Source: CAYWRZ01 sp964460845 (GTDB lineage Bacteria > Bacteroidota > Bacteroidia > Flavobacteriales_D > UBA2798). Taken from it: DNA of 64,000 nt. Shown here one piece after another: positions 8,717-17,867 of this stretch; position 1 is the stretch's first letter; the number at the start of each line of letters is the position of its first letter. The notes under the pieces are model-generated. The model saw only the letters and a program-made list of their open reading frames with translations, had not been told where the DNA came from and searched no databases. Position numbers and translations under genes: made by a program. The stretch spans positions 18,217 through 82,216 of the forward strand of contig CAYWRZ010000013.1 of NCBI GenBank assembly GCA_964460845.1, given 5' to 3'.

Positions 8717-10729
8717 TTAGTCGAACAAGCCGTCAAGCCATTTATCTTCGACAAGATTAGGAAGGGTGACCTGCAGTTTTTTGCTGCGTTCCATTTCGCG
8801 GCGTATAGCAAACAGCGCTTCGTCGTTACGCGCCCAGGCACGACGTGCGATACCGTTGTTGACATCCCAAAAAAGCATGGATTTGAGACGAGCAGTTGCT
8901 TCGGCGCTTCCGTCAAGCACCAGGCCGAATCCGCCGTTGATGACTTCGCCCCAGCCTACTCCGCCGCCATTGTGCAGCGAAACCCAGGTCGCTCCCCGGA
9001 ACGAATCGCCTACAAAATTCTGCACCGCCATATCGGCTGTAAAGCTTGAACCATCGTATATATTAGAGGTTTCGCGGTAAGGTGAGTCGGTTCCCGACAC
9101 ATCGTGGTGATCGCGGCCCAGCACCACAGGAGCGCTGATTTTTCCCGACTTTATCGCCCGATTAAATGCTTCAGCGATCTTTGTCCGCCCTTCGGCATCG
9201 GCATATAAAATACGTGCCTGCGAACCGACCACGAGCTTATTTTTTTGCGCTTCTCTGATCCAACGAAGGTTGTCGTTAAGCTGCTGTCGGATACGGGCGG
9301 GTGCGGTACGTGCCAGCTTTTCGAGCACACGGGTGGCAATGCGATCCGTTTGCTGCAAATCGGAAGGGTCGGCCGAAGTGCATACCCAGCGAAAAGGACC
9401 AAAGCCGTAATCGAAACACAGAGGACCGAGGATATCTTGCACATAGGAAGGATAACGGAAGCTTCCATCCGACTTCAGCACATCGGCGCCTGCGCGCGAG
9501 GCTTCGAGAAGAAATGCGTTACCGTAGTCGAAAAAATACATCCCCGCTTTGCAGAGGGTATTTACCGCTTTTACATGACGTACCAACGATGCCTGTACTT
9601 CGCGGCGAAAACGTTCGGGCTCCTCGGCCATCATACGGTTCGACTCTTCGTAGCTGTATCCCGCCGGGTAATATCCTCCGGCCCAGGGGTTATGAAGCGA
9701 GGTCTGATCAGAGCCCAGCTCCACTTTGACCTTACGCGCAGCCAGGGCTTCCCAGAGGTCCACCACATTGCCACTGTAGGCAAACGACACCGCTTCGCGT
9801 GCTTTACGGGCCTTTTCCACCCGATTGATCAAGGCGTCAAGATCTTCGTACACCTCATCGACCCAGGCCTGCGAATGGCGGGTATGAATAGCACGCGGAT
9901 TCACTTCCGCAATGATTGCAATGCCTCCGGCAATGACAGCAGCTTTGGGCTGTGCGCCGCTCATGCCGCCGAGACCGGCGCTAACAAATACCTTTCCGGC
10001 CAGTCCGTCTTTGGTTCCACCCGCAAACTTACGCGCGGCGTTGAGCAGGGTGATAGTGGTACCGTGCACAATGCCCTGAGGACCGATGTACATAAACGAG
10101 CCGGCGGTCATTTGTCCGTACTGAGTGACACCCAGCGCATTAAATTTCTCCCAATCGTCGGGTTTACTGTAATTGGGAATCATCATTCCATTGGTTACCA
10201 CCACACGTGGTGCTTCGCGGTGAGAGGGGAAAAGGCCGAGCGGGTGACCCGAATAGAGCACGAGCGTTTGCTCGTCGGTCATGGTCGCCAGGTATTGCAT
10301 GGTAAGCAGGTACTGTGCCCAGTTTTGGAACACGGCTCCGTTACCTCCGTAGGTAATTAGCTCGTGCGGATGCTGCGCCACCGCATAGTCGAGGTTATTG
10401 CTCAGCATGTGCATAATAGCAGCAGCCTGCTTCGATTTGTGGGGATATTGCCCGATAGGTCGGGCATAAATAAGGTAATCGGGACGAAAGCGATACATGT
10501 ATATACGCCCGTATTTTTGCAGCTCTTCGGCAAATTCGGGTGCCAGCACCGCGTGGAATTTTTTAGGGAAATAACGCAATGCGTTGCGCAGCGCCAGTGT
10601 TTTTTCCGCTTTACTCAGGATGGCTTTTCGACGGGGTGCGTGGTTAAGGGTTTCGTCGTAAGCTTTGGGTCGGGGGAGCTTAGCCGGTATCCCCTGTAGC
10701 ACTGTTTTCCGGAATTCCTGAACGGTCAT
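8717..10729 (-). CDS. hutU: Urocanate hydratase (urocanase)
   Basis: NAD-dependent enzyme of histidine degradation that adds water to urocanate to give imidazolone propionate. It is 670 aa from the ATG at 10729; a TTG two codons upstream is less likely. Hallmarks include YGGNGAVFQNWAQYLLTMQY (~115-135), the NAD-binding GLGGMSGAQPKAAVIAGG (~252-270), the active-site region CFDYGFGPFRWVCTS and the C-terminal VSLHNGGGVGWGEVINGG. The length fits the long ~660-680 aa form rather than the ~550 aa proteobacterial form. No hutH, hutI or formiminotransferase gene is next to it, so the pathway is split in this genome. Confidence 0.95.
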   Translation of the reverse strand: MTVQEFRKTVLQGIPAKLPRPKAYDETLNHAPRRKAILSKAEKTLALRNALRYFPKKFHAVLAPEFAEELQKYGRIYMYRFRPDYLIYARPIGQYPHKSKQAAAIMHMLSNNLDYAVAQHPHELITYGGNGAVFQNWAQYLLTMQYLATMTDEQTLVLYSGHPLGLFPSHREAPRVVVTNGMMIPNYSKPDDWEKFNALGVTQYGQMTAGSFMYIGPQGIVHGTTITLLNAARKFAGGTKDGLAGKVFVSAGLGGMSGAQPKAAVIAGGIAIIAEVNPRAIHTRHSQAWVDEVYEDLDALINRVEKARKAREAVSFAYSGNVVDLWEALAARKVKVELGSDQTSLHNPWAGGYYPAGYSYEESNRMMAEEPERFRREVQASLVRHVKAVNTLCKAGMYFFDYGNAFLLEASRAGADVLKSDGSFRYPSYVQDILGPLCFDYGFGPFRWVCTSADPSDLQQTDRIATRVLEKLARTAPARIRQQLNDNLRWIREAQKNKLVVGSQARILYADAEGRTKIAEAFNRAIKSGKISAPVVLGRDHHDVSGTDSPYRETSNIYDGSSFTADMAVQNFVGDSFRGATWVSLHNGGGVGWGEVINGGFGLVLDGSAEATARLKSMLFWDVNNGIARRAWARNDEALFAIRREMERSKKLQVTLPNLVEDKWLDGLFD

Positions 10730-10765
10730 ACGCAACTCGGTTGTAGATTACACTAATATCAGGCA

Positions 10766-10797
10766 CGAATATACAAAGCCTGCCGGGTGCTGACAAA
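10766..10797 (-). promoter_or_regulatory. Promoter of hutU
   Basis: Minus strand: a TTTG element (10794-10797) and TATATTCG (10766-10773), one mismatch from TAnnTTTG, separated by 20 bp. The start codon is 36 bp downstream. Confidence 0.5.
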
Positions 10798-10824
10798 AAG
10801 AGGATTGTACTGAGAAGCAGGGAG

Positions 10825-11169
10825 CTACTTCACACGGGTAAACCAAACGGGATCCGATTCGTCGCGAAGCAGCAGGGTTTCGCCGTCGAGTCGGGCTATA
10901 TCGAGCTCTACCACGAGCTTTCCTTTTTCGATGATGGAAATTCGGGAAGTATCTTCACTTACAATGTATTCGGCTTCTATGAGTTCATCGCCCACCTGGC
11001 GTTTTATTTTACCATCGGGGAAAAATTCCATTGTAATTTCGATCGGATTTTCAGCGACCACGGAATCGGCAACCTGGGTGAGCTTCCATTTGCCGTGCAG
11101 GGGATGTGCGGGTCTTGAAGAGCAGGCCACAAGACCTATTAGCAGCAATAACAAGCATAAATATCTCAT
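10825..11169 (-). CDS. Small lipoprotein, lipocalin-like
   Basis: A 114-aa lipoprotein. The signal peptide ends in a lipobox (LIGLVAC, acylated Cys ~16). The mature part begins with a short Ser/Pro linker, then HGKWKLTQVADSV and a run of predicted antiparallel strands (EITMEFFPDGKIKRQVG, RISIIEKGKLVVELDIARL, ETLLLRD), which resembles the lipocalin-like/DUF4923-type domains of Bacteroidota lipoproteins. No function can be assigned. It is transcribed alone toward hutU's promoter region. Confidence 0.75.
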   Translation of the reverse strand: MRYLCLLLLLIGLVACSSRPAHPLHGKWKLTQVADSVVAENPIEITMEFFPDGKIKRQVGDELIEAEYIVSEDTSRISIIEKGKLVVELDIARLDGETLLLRDESDPVWFTRVK

Positions 11170-11572
11170 AGTGGGATAGAAGAAAGTTTAAAAAATAAAC
11201 GCCAATCATCGGAAAACCATCTATTCGGGCGCAAAAAATGGAAAAAACAGACATTTTCCCTGTTTTTTGTGAAAAAATGGTTTTTTTCTGTACTTTTCAT
11301 CGGCCATAAAACCAAAAAAGCTGCTGCCTTTCGACAGCAGCCTTTTCGGACTACAACTACTAAATGAAAAAGTTACCGCAATGCCTCTCATGCTGCTTAC
11401 GCATACATGGCGGTGCATAGCAAGTAAGTGCGTATCGAAGGTAAACTCTCCTGAGCAACAAAAAAAATCCGGATTTTCCTCTAAATTCAGATAAGGATTT
11501 TATTTAGGGTATAGTCTTTGCCGAGAGGTGTGACTGGTTTCCAAAAAGAAACGCTAACTTCACGGACATACC
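11170..11572. other. Intergenic region of 403 bp
   Basis: No convincing protein gene. The main structure is a minus-strand terminator hairpin at 11314-11341 with nothing annotated upstream of it to terminate. A 65-codon minus-strand frame (11221-11418) runs straight through that hairpin and so is unlikely to be coding. The left 50 bp probably hold the promoter of the lipoprotein gene. Confidence 0.5.
11314..11341 (-). terminator. Orphan minus-strand terminator (possible end of a small RNA)
   Basis: A 7-bp perfect stem GCTGCTG / CAGCAGC (11320-11326 and 11335-11341) with an 8-nt loop, followed on the minus strand by TTTTTT. No gene ends here. The nearest upstream minus-strand sequence is the 230 bp before the 504-aa gene, so an unannotated small RNA or short transcript is possible. 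Confidence 0.55.
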
Positions 11573-13087
11573 ATGCTGACCATACAAAAACTTGTTCTTC
11601 TTCTCGACGCAGGGCACCTTGAGGCCTTCGGGAACTATTTGGCGCAAACGGGTAACGCTTTACCCCTGAAGCTGATCGAAAATATCGCGCGTTACGGTGA
11701 ACAGCAACCGGACAGTGAGCTTTTGTGTAAAGACATCTACGGCGATGCGGACGATAAGTCGAAAGGCAAGTTCTTCCAATTAGCGCATTATTCGTTCCGA
11801 CTCAGCTCCTTTTTGGCTAAGCGGTACCCCTTCTACCTGTCGCACAACCTACAACGCATTGAAGAACAGCTTAATCGCGGAGAAATAGACCGTGCGGTAG
11901 CCAAAGCCGAGCTGCTGCTCGACATTGCCTCAAAAATTGAGGATTTCCATACGCAGACCTGGACTTTAAAGCTGCTTATCAATTTCTCGCACATCAAAGA
12001 GAAGCGCAAAGAGGCAATTCGTATGCAGCAATTGTTAAATAAATCGTTGGAAAACGAAAAAACACTTAATGAAATATATCTGTATATAAGAGAGCACCTC
12101 AACTTTAAGGACAAGCGAACCATCACGGCACCCAATACCCGGAAGCATGTCGCTTTTTTCGGCTATTACCACGATCACCCCTCTTTTCCGGTGCGTATCC
12201 TGAGCCGTTACGGGAGCTGCTATAGCGCCAGCTTTTTGGAAGACAAGAAGTTCTACGCAGAAGAAATCCGCAAAGATTTGGCCTACCTGAATTCAGAGCT
12301 CGAAAAGCACAGCTATGTGATTTTCCCCTTTGCCGACGATGTGCTCATCAATATTGACTATCTGCTGCTCAAACATCAGATAAAGCAGCTCAACGAAGAA
12401 GGCATTCTGCGGGAAGCTTCCCGACTCACCAAAAAATGGAACGCACTACGGTTCTGGCAGCCCTATATCAATACCGCCCAAATCGTATCCCTGAGCCTTC
12501 AGGCCAGCCATTTCATCACCCATTATTGCGTCTGTTACCGCGAAAACTATACCTCGCTGATTCCTTCACACATCAGTGAAATGATCGAAGAAACGCGGCA
12601 AATCTGCGAAGCGATGCTCGAACAGATGAAGGACGAGAAAGAAGCGCACGTCAGACTGATCAACCTTCACAATATCTACTGTACACTCCTGCTTTTCGGT
12701 GGGCCTTCCGAAATAGCACGTGCCGCCCGCATTTTGGAAAACCTCATGATCAACTACCAGCAGATCCCTTTCCAAAAGCTGTACGACGCACTTTTCGTAA
12801 ACCTGATTCTTGCTTATTTCTCGCTCGGACAACACAACGAAGTGAGCGAATGTTACCGCCGCTACGAAAAGCTGACCGCCAAAAAAGTAAAAGTAGAAGA
12901 GAACGACATTACCATCAAGGCATTCTATTATGTGTCTCAATGGCTACAGACCAAACGCGACCAGTATGTAGAAAAACTCGACGGGCTGCTGCGCGATACC
13001 AGTGATAATTCCGTACTGCATTCGACACACCTGCTGATGCTACAACTTGCAGAATACTACGAACTTCCCATAAAAAGAGATTACTAA
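11573..13087 (+). CDS. Conserved hypothetical all-helical protein
   Basis: A 504-aa cytosolic protein with no signal peptide or membrane segment. I do not recognise the family. The sequence reads as almost wholly alpha-helical with TPR-like pairs (LNRGEIDRAVAKAELLLDIA ~95-115; RAARILENLMINYQQIPFQK; YFSLGQHNEVSECYRRYEKL). Near residues ~185-200 there is a break with HVAFFGYYHDHPSFPVRI. It may be a helical-repeat scaffold, but partners are unknown. It is monocistronic, with 60 bp before the next membrane protein gene. Confidence 0.8.
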   Translation: MLTIQKLVLLLDAGHLEAFGNYLAQTGNALPLKLIENIARYGEQQPDSELLCKDIYGDADDKSKGKFFQLAHYSFRLSSFLAKRYPFYLSHNLQRIEEQLNRGEIDRAVAKAELLLDIASKIEDFHTQTWTLKLLINFSHIKEKRKEAIRMQQLLNKSLENEKTLNEIYLYIREHLNFKDKRTITAPNTRKHVAFFGYYHDHPSFPVRILSRYGSCYSASFLEDKKFYAEEIRKDLAYLNSELEKHSYVIFPFADDVLINIDYLLLKHQIKQLNEEGILREASRLTKKWNALRFWQPYINTAQIVSLSLQASHFITHYCVCYRENYTSLIPSHISEMIEETRQICEAMLEQMKDEKEAHVRLINLHNIYCTLLLFGGPSEIARAARILENLMINYQQIPFQKLYDALFVNLILAYFSLGQHNEVSECYRRYEKLTAKKVKVEENDITIKAFYYVSQWLQTKRDQYVEKLDGLLRDTSDNSVLHSTHLLMLQLAEYYELPIKRDY

Positions 13088-13147
13088 GGTATTTTTGCGT
13101 TTTTCACCGAATCGCCTTAAATTGTATAAATTCAAATCTATACATCT

Positions 13148-13621
13148 ATGGGTGAATACATTTCCACTATCCAGTCTTTTGTTACAAGCTTACCGGTATG
13201 GGTCATTGTATTAACCTGCATTCTCCTTTTTATCGGGGTGGTCGGCCAGTGGGCACTTTATGAAAAATGCGGCCTGCCGGGATACGCCTGTCTGGTGCCG
13301 GTATGGAACGTGATTGTTTTTCTTAAAATCGTAGGACGACCCGCTTCTCAGGGCTGGATAATTATGCTGCCGCCATTGGTGATTGTGGCTGCATTCCTTT
13401 TTGTACCCAATCTCACCTACGCAATTGTAATCGCGGGATTTGCATTTGCCGCCTGGTTTATCTTTCTGGTCATTGTCTGCATAGAAATCTGCCAAAGCTT
13501 CGGCAAATACAATGTAGCCAGCTATATTCTGATCGTGCTGTTCAACGGCTTGTACCTGTTTAACCTTGCACTTTCTCAGGAAGAAAAATACTACGGCCCC
13601 GTCTATTCTACTACCGAATAA
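13148..13621 (+). CDS. DUF5684-like integral membrane protein
   Basis: A 157-aa inner-membrane protein with four predicted helices (~16-36, ~68-85, ~90-112, ~122-142). After the first helix comes the pattern WALYEKCGLPGYACLVPVWN, which matches the DUF5684 signature (aromatic, Lys-x-Gly, Pro-x-Trp/Tyr-Asn); this family often occurs beside signal-peptidase-like genes, though none is here. No function is known. Its stop is 3 bp from the convergent alaS stop. Confidence 0.78.
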   Translation: MGEYISTIQSFVTSLPVWVIVLTCILLFIGVVGQWALYEKCGLPGYACLVPVWNVIVFLKIVGRPASQGWIIMLPPLVIVAAFLFVPNLTYAIVIAGFAFAAWFIFLVIVCIEICQSFGKYNVASYILIVLFNGLYLFNLALSQEEKYYGPVYSTTE

Positions 13622-13624
13622 TTT

Positions 13625-16237
13625 TTACCCAAGATAAGCACGTGCTTTCTCAAGCGCTGCCGGTATTCCTGCTGCACGGGTGCCTCCCGCAGTCGCAAAA
13701 AACGCCTGTCCGCCACCGCCGCCGTTAATTTCACGAGCCAGCTCACGCACTATCTTACCTGCATCCCATCCTTTTTCGGACACCAGCTTCTCATCAATCA
13801 TCACCGCCAACGAAGCCTTGTCTCCATTTTCGGAAGCCAATACAAGAAACAAGTTCTGTACCTGACCTTTCAACTGATAAGCCAGCTCTTTTAACATACC
13901 CGCATCCAGATCGACTGAAGCCGAAATAAAACGTACGCCCTGAATCTCTTCCGCCTTTTCCAAAAGTGAAGTCTTGATCTGAGCCGCTTTTTCCCGCATC
14001 AACTCTTCTATACGACGCTGTAACTCGCTCTGCTGACGCACAAGATCGGTCACCGCTTTTTTGAGGTCTTTCGGATTTTTAAGCAGCACCGACACCTCAG
14101 TTACAAGCTGACGCTGCGTTTCAAAATAATCAAAGGCTTTCTGACCGGTAAATGCCTCTATACGCCGTACTCCGGCTGCTACGGCCGACTCGGACACAAT
14201 TTTAAACAATCCTATCTGACCTGTAGCCTGCACATGGGTTCCACCACAAAGCTCTACCGACGAGCCAAAACGGATTACCCGTACGCTATCGCCATATTTT
14301 TCGCCAAACAGTGCCATCGCACCCATTGCTTTGGCGGCTTCTATCGGCACTCCTCTTTTTTCATCCAGCGGCAGGTTCTCTCTGATTTTTTCGTTGACCT
14401 GTTTTTCGACGCGTGCCAGCTCTTCTTCGGTGACACGTGCAATGTGCGAAAAATCGAAACGCAGGTATTCGGCATTCACCAGTGATCCTTTTTGCTCTAC
14501 GTGCGTACCGAGTACCTCGCGTAAAGCCTCATGCAGCAGGTGAGTCGCCGAGTGATTAAGCTGTGTCTCGCACCGGCGCGAAGCATCTACCACTGCTAAA
14601 AAAGTCGCCGAAGGATCGGCCGGAAGCATATCGGCAGTATGTACAATCAGGTTGTTTTCGCGACGGGTATCGCTGATAGGTGTGCGTACTCCGGCTGCTT
14701 CGAGGTAACCTGCATCGCCCACCTGTCCGCCACCTTCGGGATAAAAAGGCGTACGATCCAACACCAGTTGGAAAAAGGTTTTCCCTTTAGCTTTTACTTT
14801 GCGGTAACGGGTAATCTGTGCGCTCACTTTCAGGCTGTCGTACCCCACAAATTCTTCGGTCACACCAGGCTGTAAAATGACCCAATCGTCGGTTTCGAGC
14901 GTAGTAGCCTGACGTGAGCGTGCTTTCTGTTTTTCCAGCTCCTGCTGGAATCCTTTCTCATCGACAGTCCACTGATTTTCGCGCGCCATAAGCTGCGTAA
15001 GATCGATGGGAAAGCCAAACGTGTCGTACAACTCGAATGCAAAAGCACCGGGAATAATTTTAGCGGTCTGTTCACCCGATTGAATGAATTTTTCGAAACG
15101 CGCAATGCCGTTTTCGAGTGTGCGCAGAAAGGATTTTTCTTCCTGTTCTATGGTAAGCGTAATATGGGTCTGCTGCTCGGCAAGCTCGGTGAAAAAGTCG
15201 CCCATTTCACGCACCAATACGGGCACCAATTTGCAAAGAAGAGGTTCGCGGGTTTCGAGAAAAGAATAGGCATATCGTACGGCACGGCGAAGTATCCGTC
15301 GAATTACATACCCGGCTCCGTTGCTGGAAGGTAGTTGTCCGTCGGCCACGGCAAAAGCCACGGCACGGATATGATCAGCCACCACACGAATGGCGATATC
15401 GGTTTTTTCCTCTTTTCCATAGCGCGCACCGGTTAAGGTTTCGATAGCGCGAATAAGGGGTTGAAATACGTCGGTGTCGTAGTTAGACTGCTTGCCTTGC
15501 AGCACCATACACAGGCGCTCAAAGCCCATACCGGTATCGACATGCTGTGCGGGCAGCTTTTCGAGCGAACCGTCGGCTTTGCGGTTAAACTCCATGAACA
15601 CGTTGTTCCAGATTTCAATCACTTGCGGGTGATTGGCGTTGACCAGGGTTTTGCCGTCGATACGCGCACGTTCGCTGTCGGAACGCATATCGACATGTAT
15701 TTCGGAGCAAGGGCCACAGGGACCCACATCGCCCATTTCCCAAAAGTTATCTTTTTTGTTGCCTTTCAGAATACGGTCTTCAGCAATGTATTGCTTCCAG
15801 CAATCGTAGGCTTCCTGATCAAAAGCCAGCCCGTCGTCGGTACTGCCTTCGAACACGGTCACATAGATGCGGCTTTTGTCCATTTTATACACCTCGGTGA
15901 GCAGCTCCCAGGACCAGTGTATGGCTTCTTTTTTAAAATAGTCGCCAAAACTCCAGTTGCCCAACATTTCGAACAGGGTATGGTGGTACGTGTCCACGCC
16001 TACCTCTTCGAGATCATTATGCTTACCCGAGACCCTCAGGCATTTCTGTGTATCGGCCACGCGCGGATTTACGATGGGTGCGTTGCCCAAAAAGAGATCC
16101 TTGAACTGGTTCATCCCGGCGTTGGTAAACAGCAGGGTAGGGTCGTTTTTAATCACCAGAGGGGCTGAAGGCACGATAATATGTCCTTTCGAGTGGAAAA
16201 AATCGAGGAAAGTACGGCGTATCTCTTTGGCAGTCAT
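13625..16237 (-). CDS. alaS: Alanyl-tRNA synthetase
   Basis: Charges tRNA-Ala and clears mischarged Ser/Gly. It is 870 aa, full length. The class II catalytic core covers ~1-250 (TNAGMNQFKDLFLG, HHTLFEMLGNWSFGDYFK, DTGMGFERL). The tRNA-recognition helices follow to ~460. The editing domain has the zinc motif HSATH (~565-570) with Cys664 and His668 in CGGTH, and the C-Ala/DHHA1 domain ends in a glycine-rich GGGGGQAFFATAGG. Nothing is missing. A -7 box lies 51 bp upstream of the start, between it and the divergent M23 peptidase gene. Confidence 0.97.
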   Translation of the reverse strand: MTAKEIRRTFLDFFHSKGHIIVPSAPLVIKNDPTLLFTNAGMNQFKDLFLGNAPIVNPRVADTQKCLRVSGKHNDLEEVGVDTYHHTLFEMLGNWSFGDYFKKEAIHWSWELLTEVYKMDKSRIYVTVFEGSTDDGLAFDQEAYDCWKQYIAEDRILKGNKKDNFWEMGDVGPCGPCSEIHVDMRSDSERARIDGKTLVNANHPQVIEIWNNVFMEFNRKADGSLEKLPAQHVDTGMGFERLCMVLQGKQSNYDTDVFQPLIRAIETLTGARYGKEEKTDIAIRVVADHIRAVAFAVADGQLPSSNGAGYVIRRILRRAVRYAYSFLETREPLLCKLVPVLVREMGDFFTELAEQQTHITLTIEQEEKSFLRTLENGIARFEKFIQSGEQTAKIIPGAFAFELYDTFGFPIDLTQLMARENQWTVDEKGFQQELEKQKARSRQATTLETDDWVILQPGVTEEFVGYDSLKVSAQITRYRKVKAKGKTFFQLVLDRTPFYPEGGGQVGDAGYLEAAGVRTPISDTRRENNLIVHTADMLPADPSATFLAVVDASRRCETQLNHSATHLLHEALREVLGTHVEQKGSLVNAEYLRFDFSHIARVTEEELARVEKQVNEKIRENLPLDEKRGVPIEAAKAMGAMALFGEKYGDSVRVIRFGSSVELCGGTHVQATGQIGLFKIVSESAVAAGVRRIEAFTGQKAFDYFETQRQLVTEVSVLLKNPKDLKKAVTDLVRQQSELQRRIEELMREKAAQIKTSLLEKAEEIQGVRFISASVDLDAGMLKELAYQLKGQVQNLFLVLASENGDKASLAVMIDEKLVSEKGWDAGKIVRELAREINGGGGGQAFFATAGGTRAAGIPAALEKARAYLG

Positions 16238-16287
16238 AAAGGCTTAATTCGCTTGATTGATGGGCTTTTGCACCGGATTCGGACTTG

Positions 16288-16295
16288 CAAATTTA
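16288..16295 (-). promoter_or_regulatory. -7 box of alaS
   Basis: Minus strand TAAATTTG is an exact TAnnTTTG match in the 98-bp divergent gap between alaS and the M23 peptidase gene. No clear -33 element is seen. Confidence 0.5.
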
Positions 16296-16335
16296 GATTA
16301 TTTGACTAAATTAGCGTCCCTTTCGGAAAAATAAG

Positions 16336-17313
16336 GTGTCGAAGTTCAAGTATCGTTATAATCCGGAGACGCTCCAGTACGAGAAGGTCCAGCCCGGCTT
16401 CCGTGAGCGGCTCCTTTCGTTGTTGCCTTATTTTGCAGGTAGCATCGTGTTTGCTATCCTTATTATTGTGGTTTACGAAAGCCAGCCTTTTTTGAAATCG
16501 CCCAAAGAACAGGCGCTTACACGTGAAAATGCACAGTTATTAGAGCAATACGAGCTGCTGCGCAAAGAGTTCGAACAGATGGAGCTCGTGCTGGCCGACA
16601 TTCAACAGCGCGACGATAATATTTACCGTGTCATTCTCGAAAGTGAGCCTTATCCGAAGTACAAACGTGAGCGTGCCACCGGAGGAAGCCGCAAGTATAA
16701 AGATTTGGAAGCGCTGGCGAACAGCGAACTGCTTATCCGTACGCGCAAAAAGCTGGATCAGTTGGAAAAACGGCTTTACGCACAGTCCAAATCGTTTGAC
16801 GAAGTGATTGAATTGGCGAAGAAAAAAGAAAAAATGTTACGCTCCATTCCCGCTATTATCCCGGTTTCGCGAAAAGATCTGACTGCCGGAATAGGCCCCT
16901 TCGGCTGGCGTATAGACCCAATTTACAAGACCAGGGCCATGCACGCCGGTATGGATTTCCCGAGTCCGCCGGGAACCCCTATACACGTAACCGGCGACGG
17001 GGTGGTGGAAAGCATCGAGTCTAACTACTGGGGTTACGGCAATATGGTGCTGGTCAATCACGGTTTCGGCTACAAAACGCTTTATGCCCACCTCAAAGAA
17101 TTTAAGGTCGAAGCCGGGCAACAAGTGCGGCGGGGCGACGTCATAGGGCTGGTGGGTAGCACCGGAAAATCGACCGCTCCTCACCTTCATTACGAAGTGA
17201 TTCGCAATGGAGAGAAGCTGAACCCGATTAATTATTATTACAACGACCTGTCTCCCGCCGAATACGAGGAAATGCTGAAAGCTTCTTCTTCCTCGGGAAC
17301 TTCGTTCGACTAA
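16336..17313 (+). CDS. M23 family cell-wall metallopeptidase, membrane-anchored
   Basis: Zinc endopeptidase (LytM fold) expected to cut peptidoglycan cross-links, 325 aa. The start is a GTG at 16336 preceded by AAGG. Residues ~31-48 are a membrane anchor (AGSIVFAILIIVVY), then a coiled coil of ~100 residues (LTRENAQLLEQYELLRKEFE) and the catalytic domain from ~190. The zinc ligands are His203 and Asp207 (HAGMD) and His285, with His283 in the HLH motif (APHLHYE), so it looks active, unlike EnvC-type activators. The MerR gene starts 2 bp after the stop, so the two form an operon. Confidence 0.94.
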   Translation: MSKFKYRYNPETLQYEKVQPGFRERLLSLLPYFAGSIVFAILIIVVYESQPFLKSPKEQALTRENAQLLEQYELLRKEFEQMELVLADIQQRDDNIYRVILESEPYPKYKRERATGGSRKYKDLEALANSELLIRTRKKLDQLEKRLYAQSKSFDEVIELAKKKEKMLRSIPAIIPVSRKDLTAGIGPFGWRIDPIYKTRAMHAGMDFPSPPGTPIHVTGDGVVESIESNYWGYGNMVLVNHGFGYKTLYAHLKEFKVEAGQQVRRGDVIGLVGSTGKSTAPHLHYEVIRNGEKLNPINYYYNDLSPAEYEEMLKASSSSGTSFD

Positions 17314-17315
17314 GC

Positions 17316-17672
17316 ATGGCTTACAAGGAAAAACCCACGGTAAAACTCTATTACTCGATCGGCGAGGTAGCGGCTATTTTTGGCGTAAACACCTCGTTGA
17401 TACGTTTTTGGGAAAAGGAATTTGACATTATCAAACCTACCAAAAACAAAAAAGGGAACCGCTTGTTTACCATTGAAGACATTGAGAATTTCAAAAAAAT
17501 TTTCGCCCTGGTAAAAGGTGAAGGCTATACCTTACAGGGTGCCAAAGAAAAGCTGAAAGACAAACATTACGAGGAAATCACTGTTGCTTCGGGGCAGGTC
17601 GAAACCCGGGAAGTGCTGGACAAGCTGAGGCATATCAGGGAACAGCTTAATGCGCTGAAAAATGCCTTCTGA
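17316..17672 (+). CDS. MerR family transcriptional regulator
   Basis: A 118-aa DNA-binding protein. The winged helix-turn-helix occupies ~10-80 (YYSIGEVAAIFGVNTSLIRF, WEKEF, PTKNKKGNRLFTIEDIENF), followed by a dimerisation helix (~95-117). No cysteine- or ligand-binding C-terminal domain is present, so the effector is not visible. Short MerR proteins of this type are common next to cell-wall peptidase genes in Bacteroidota; here it follows the M23 peptidase by 2 bp and precedes a glucosaminidase, so cell-wall genes are plausible targets. Confidence 0.93.
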   Translation: MAYKEKPTVKLYYSIGEVAAIFGVNTSLIRFWEKEFDIIKPTKNKKGNRLFTIEDIENFKKIFALVKGEGYTLQGAKEKLKDKHYEEITVASGQVETREVLDKLRHIREQLNALKNAF

Positions 17673-17817
17673 GACCTCTTGTAGCCCGTTATTCGGAACT
17701 TATCAGCCATAAAATCACAGAAGAAATTATTTATTTTCTTTCTGAAAATCAGAGCCATAATACGTTTACCTGCATTTTTACTTGAATCATTATTAACAAT
17801 TTTGAAACAAATGTTCA

Positions 17818-17825
17818 TAACTTTG
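17818..17825 (+). promoter_or_regulatory. -7 box of the glucosaminidase gene
   Basis: TAACTTTG matches TAnnTTTG exactly, 42 bp before the ATG. A TTTG occurs at 17801, but only 13 bp away, which is short for a -33 element. Confidence 0.45.
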
Positions 17826-17867
17826 CGTTATACAGCCTGTTTTCATCGCAAACGACTTTAAACGCTC

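Noticed and set aside
9245..10360. 371-aa plus-strand frame
   Set aside because: It is opposite hutU, which is complete and has all its motifs.
11221..11418. 65-aa minus-strand frame
   Set aside because: It runs through the terminator hairpin at 11314-11341 and has no family resemblance; a small RNA is the better explanation.
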